Part shown: positions 40,653 through 43,653 of the stretch, piece after piece
Position numbering within the stretch: the stretch's first letter is position 1
Layout of the letters: every line of letters starts with the position of its first letter
Assembly: GCA_002342685.1 (NCBI GenBank)
Contig: DDQN01000054.1
Location: 1-43,653, forward strand
Length of the DNA stretch: 43,653 nt
Source: Vibrio sp. UBA2441
GTDB lineage: Bacteria > Pseudomonadota > Gammaproteobacteria > Enterobacterales > Vibrionaceae
Reading direction: 5' to 3'
Position numbers and translations under genes: made by a program
The notes under the pieces: model-generated
Told to the model about the DNA's origin: nothing
Seen by the model: only the letters and a program-made list of their open reading frames with translations
The model's database searches: none

Positions 40653-41846
40653 ATGTCTTCTGCATTCTACGACCAAATTAATCAGCAAATTGAAGAAGTA
40701 AAAGCTGAAGGATTGTACAAATCCGAAAGAATTATCACTTCAGCACAGAAAGCTGCTGTGTCTATCTCAACAGGCGAAGAAGTTTTAAACTTCTGCGCAA
40801 ATAACTACCTTGGCTTAGCCAACCACCCAGACTTAATCGAAGCAGCGAAAGCGGGTATGGATCAACACGGCTTTGGTATGGCGTCGGTACGTTTTATTTG
40901 CGGCACGCAAGACTCTCACAAAGTGTTGGAACAAAAGCTGTCTGAATTCTTGGGTAAAGAAGATACGATTCTTTATACCTCGTGCTTTGATGCGAATGCA
41001 GGCCTTTTTGAAACCATTTTAGGAAAAGAAGATGCCATTATTTCTGATGCGCTAAACCATGCTTCAATTATCGATGGTGTTCGTTTATGTAAAGCGATGC
41101 GTTTCCGTTATGCCAATAATGATATGGATGGCTTAGAAGAGCAGCTTATTGCAGCAGATAAAGCCGGAGCACGTCATAAGCTTATTGTTACTGATGGCGT
41201 TTTCTCTATGGATGGTGTGGTTGCTAACCTTCCTGGCATTTGTGATTTAGCCGATAAATACAATGCGCTAGTTATGGTCGATGATTCTCACGCGGTGGGT
41301 TTTATGGGCGCTAATGGTCGTGGTACGCATGAATACCATGATGTCATCGACCGTATTGATATTATTACGGGTACGCTAGGTAAAGCCATGGGTGGCGCTT
41401 CCGGTGGTTATACTTCTGGTAAAAAAGAAGTGGTCGATTGGCTTCGACAACGTTCACGTCCGTATTTGTTTTCTAATTCAGTGGCTCCTGCCATTGTTTC
41501 TGCCTCTATCCGCGTTCTTGACTTGCTGGAGCAAAGCGGCGAGCTTCGTGACCAACTGTGGGAAAACGCTGCGCATTTCCGAGCACGCATGGAAGATGCG
41601 GGATTCACCATGGGTGGTGCAGACCATGCCATCATTCCTATTATGTTGGGCGATGCAAAAGTAGCCGCGGAATTTGCTGAACGCTCACTTGCGAAGGGCA
41701 TTTATGTTGTTGGTTTCTCATTCCCTGTCGTACCAAAAGGTCAGGCGCGTATTCGTACTCAAATGTCGGCAGCACACAGCCGTGAAGACTTGGATAAAGC
41801 GATAGATGCGTTTATTCAGGTAGGCAAAGATATGGGTATTATTTAG
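40653..41846 (+). CDS. kbl: Glycine C-acetyltransferase (2-amino-3-ketobutyrate CoA ligase)
   Basis: This 397-residue PLP enzyme cleaves 2-amino-3-ketobutyrate with CoA to glycine and acetyl-CoA, the second step of threonine degradation. Motifs are FCANNYLGLANHPDL, GFGMASVRFICGTQ, VTDGVFSMDGVVANLP, VMVDDSHAVGFMG and the PLP lysine in TGTLGKAMGGASGGY (Lys244). It is followed by tdh, as in most gammaproteobacteria, but with a 134-base spacer that contains a 7-bp repeat array. Sequence closely resembles Vibrio/Shewanella Kbl. The start follows AAGGA. Confidence 0.97.
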   Translation: MSSAFYDQINQQIEEVKAEGLYKSERIITSAQKAAVSISTGEEVLNFCANNYLGLANHPDLIEAAKAGMDQHGFGMASVRFICGTQDSHKVLEQKLSEFLGKEDTILYTSCFDANAGLFETILGKEDAIISDALNHASIIDGVRLCKAMRFRYANNDMDGLEEQLIAADKAGARHKLIVTDGVFSMDGVVANLPGICDLADKYNALVMVDDSHAVGFMGANGRGTHEYHDVIDRIDIITGTLGKAMGGASGGYTSGKKEVVDWLRQRSRPYLFSNSVAPAIVSASIRVLDLLEQSGELRDQLWENAAHFRARMEDAGFTMGGADHAIIPIMLGDAKVAAEFAERSLAKGIYVVGFSFPVVPKGQARIRTQMSAAHSREDLDKAIDAFIQVGKDMGII

Positions 41847-41951
41847 GCTACAGGCTACAGGCTACAGGCTACAGGCTACAGGTTATGGGCTATGGGTTAC
41901 CGGTTACCGATTACGGGTCATCGGTTATAGGTCATCGGTTATGGGTTACGG
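41847..41951. repeat. Fifteen-unit heptanucleotide repeat between kbl and tdh
   Basis: The array begins right after the kbl stop and holds exactly 15 units of 7 bases without a phase break. Five identical GCTACAG units (41847-41881) come first. They are followed by degenerate ones (GTTATGG, GCTATGG, GTTACCG twice, ATTACGG, GTCATCG twice, GTTATAG, GTTATGG, GTTACGG), which fit GYTAYVG. It ends 29 bases before the tdh ATG. The same family in reverse occurs at 10-58. Confidence 0.92.
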
Positions 41952-41980
41952 GTATAAAGCCTGTGACCGGAGAGAAGTAT

Positions 41981-43012
41981 ATGAAAATTAAAGCGCTATC
42001 AAAACTGAAAGCAGAAGAAGGTATTTGGCTTACGCAGGTAGAAAAACCTGAAGTCGGGCATAATGATCTGCTGATTAAGATTAAGAAAACCGCCATCTGT
42101 GGTACGGATATTCATATCTATAACTGGGATGAATGGTCTCAAAATACGATTCCAGTGCCAATGGTCGTAGGCCATGAGTATGTGGGTGAAGTAGTTGGTA
42201 TTGGTCAGGAAGTACGTGGCTTTGAGATTGGCGACAGAGTCTCTGGCGAAGGTCATATTACTTGTGGTCATTGCCGAAACTGCCGTGGCGGACGTACTCA
42301 TTTATGCCGAAACACGGTAGGAGTCGGTGTAAACCGAACAGGTGCTTTTTCAGAGTATTTAGTAATTCCGGCATTCAATGCTTTTAAAATTCCTGAAGAA
42401 ATTTCGGATGATCTTGCCTCAATATTTGACCCATTTGGCAATGCGGTTCATACCGCGCTTTCATTCGATTTGGTCGGTGAAGATGTTCTTATCACGGGTG
42501 CAGGCCCAATAGGCATTATGGCAGCGGCTGTAGCGAAACATGTTGGAGCACGTCACGTTGTAATTACAGACGTTAACGAATACCGACTAGACCTAGCGAA
42601 GAAAATGGGTGTTACTCGTGCGGTCAATGTTGCTACTGAGAGTCTAGAAGATGTAATGGCTAGCCTCAAGATGACCGAAGGGTTTGATGTTGGTTTGGAA
42701 ATGTCAGGTAATCCTGCTGCATTTAATACCATGTTAAAAGAGATGAACCATGGTGGTCGCATTGCTCTACTGGGTATTCCACCATCGGATATGGGTATAG
42801 ACTGGAATCAAGTTATTTTTAAAGGTCTGGTGATTAAAGGTATCTACGGCCGTGAGATGTTTGAAACATGGTACAAAATGGCAAGTTTGATTCAGTCTGG
42901 TCTGGATTTGAACCCAATTATCACCCATCACTACAAGATTGATGACTTCCAAAAAGGCTTCGACATCATGCGTAGCGGGCTTTCCGGTAAAGTTATCCTT
43001 GATTGGGAATAG
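41981..43012 (+). CDS. tdh: L-threonine 3-dehydrogenase
   Basis: This zinc-dependent NAD enzyme of 343 residues oxidises threonine to 2-amino-3-ketobutyrate, which Kbl then cleaves. Motifs are CGTDIHIYNWDEW, GHEYVGEV, the structural-zinc cysteines in CGHCRNCRGGRTHLC, GAGPIGIMAAAVA for NAD and FGNAVHTAL. The ATG at 41981 gives the family length and follows GGAGAGAAG. An upstream in-frame start would read through the repeat array and is rejected. A strong terminator follows at 43034-43057. Confidence 0.97.
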   Translation: MKIKALSKLKAEEGIWLTQVEKPEVGHNDLLIKIKKTAICGTDIHIYNWDEWSQNTIPVPMVVGHEYVGEVVGIGQEVRGFEIGDRVSGEGHITCGHCRNCRGGRTHLCRNTVGVGVNRTGAFSEYLVIPAFNAFKIPEEISDDLASIFDPFGNAVHTALSFDLVGEDVLITGAGPIGIMAAAVAKHVGARHVVITDVNEYRLDLAKKMGVTRAVNVATESLEDVMASLKMTEGFDVGLEMSGNPAAFNTMLKEMNHGGRIALLGIPPSDMGIDWNQVIFKGLVIKGIYGREMFETWYKMASLIQSGLDLNPIITHHYKIDDFQKGFDIMRSGLSGKVILDWE

Positions 43013-43033
43013 ATAAAAAAGTAATGACTGCTA

Positions 43034-43057
43034 GGGGCCTGTTTGGCCCCTTTTTTT
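43034..43057 (+). terminator. Intrinsic terminator of kbl-tdh
   Basis: GGGGCC (43034-43039), loop TGTTT, GGCCCC (43045-43050) and seven T form a textbook rho-independent terminator 22 bases after the tdh stop. Confidence 0.92.
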
Positions 43058-43241
43058 CGTTTTAGGACGTTTGAAAGCGCTGGATTAGAGTGGTGATTTG
43101 AAAGATAGATTAGGCCTAATAAATAAGACTGAACCGATAGTAACTTGTCGTTTGTAACGATTATGTTGATTATGGTATGACCAATTTTTCTTAACACATC
43201 TATCATAACCTAAAGTGTGTTAAATCTTGGGGAAGGGAAGC

Positions 43242-43646
43242 GTGAAAAACCTTTTAAAAAAAATTCCTGCTCTTAGTTATATTGCTAAGTATGTATATCG
43301 TGTATATCAACAACCTTTTCAGGGTTCGAAATTATATTGGGAGAAGCGCTATGAGACTGGTGGACACTCAGGCGATGGATCTTACAATAAACTTGCTGAG
43401 TTCAAAGCTGAGGTATTAAACAAATTTGTTGCAGATAACAAGATAAAAACAATTATTGAGTTTGGGTGTGGTGATGGAAATCAATTGAGTCTAGCGCAAT
43501 ACCCATCATATATTGGCTTTGATATCAGCAAAGTAGTTATAACAAATTGTACGAGTATGTTTCGTCACGATAACACAAAAACGTTTAAACTTATGGATGA
43601 ATATAATGGTGAAAAATCGCAACTAGCATTGTCTTTATACCCGTGA
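43242..43646 (+). pseudogene. SAM-dependent methyltransferase, N-terminal part, broken or frameshifted
   Basis: From a GTG at 43242 (AAGGGAAG upstream) a 134-residue frame carries a class I methyltransferase N-terminus. It has YWEKRYETGGHSGDGSYNKLAEFKAE, then motif I IIEFGCGDGNQL and YPSYIGFDISK. It stops at 43644-43646 directly after LALSLYP, where relatives continue with a segment like LALSLDVIYHL. GTGATC at 43642-43647 would read V-I in another frame, so a small insertion or deletion near 43638-43643 is likely. The window ends seven bases later, so truncation by assembly error cannot be separated from a real mutation. Such methyltransferases often sit in surface polysaccharide loci. Confidence 0.7.
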
Positions 43647-43653
43647 TCATTGA

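Noticed and set aside
41847..41951. CRISPR array
   Set aside because: Units are 7 bases with no spacers and no cas genes; it is a simple tandem array.
41885..41980. Extension of tdh upstream through the repeat array
   Set aside because: The 32 extra residues are translated repeats with no homology; the ATG at 41981 has a good ribosome site and gives the family length.

Overview
The window looks like chromosomal DNA of a marine gammaproteobacterium. It is AT-leaning, gene-dense, and rich in LysR regulators, c-di-GMP enzymes and a chemoreceptor. Kbl and Tdh closely follow the Vibrio/Shewanella form, the GntR/UTRA regulator resembles Vibrio PhnR-like proteins, and the Qnr pentapeptide protein is of the chromosomal type found in Vibrionaceae and Shewanella. 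Vibrionaceae or a near relative is my best guess, from protein motifs recalled rather than searched. No rRNA, tRNA, CRISPR array, transposase or prophage structural gene was seen.

Layout. 1-1.1 kb: a heptanucleotide repeat tract, then a glycerate dehydrogenase-like enzyme. 1.1-4.4 kb: a chemoreceptor and a LysR regulator. 4.5-6.7 kb: a decaying haloalkane dehalogenase locus, with one copy frameshifted, an SDR-like protein, a DUF1330 protein and a second dehalogenase reduced to its two ends. 6.7-10 kb: a periplasmic binding protein paired with a membrane GGDEF-EAL protein, a probable ligand-sensing c-di-GMP module. 10.2-15.8 kb: an unknown helical protein, an RhlE-like helicase, a GntR/UTRA regulator, a NUDIX hydrolase, a CI-like regulator with a long inverted repeat upstream, an orphan intrinsic terminator that may end a small RNA, and a small P-loop kinase. 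16.2-20.7 kb: an operon of a DASS transporter, a membrane-anchored periplasmic protein and an archaeal-type phosphoglycerate mutase, followed by a LysR gene.

20.8-24.6 kb: a TPR membrane protein, AzlC/AzlD amino acid exporter, a Qnr protein, and an XRE/DUF2975 pair whose promoter overlaps nested palindromes. 24.7-32.9 kb: the most interesting block, a LysR gene divergent from a six-gene operon (RidA, semialdehyde dehydrogenase, M19 dipeptidase, BCCT transporter, a ~566-residue unknown protein and a DUF3726 protein), which reads like an undescribed uptake and catabolic pathway for a zwitterionic or betaine-like compound. 33-39.5 kb: YbjQ, LysR, EamA permease, an HD-GYP phosphodiesterase with a large insert, a YcdX-type PHP phosphatase and a YaeR-type VOC protein. 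39.5-43 kb: LysR divergent from kbl-tdh (threonine to glycine), with fifteen in-phase 7-bp repeats between kbl and tdh. 43.2 kb to the end: a methyltransferase whose reading frame breaks off inside its core domain.
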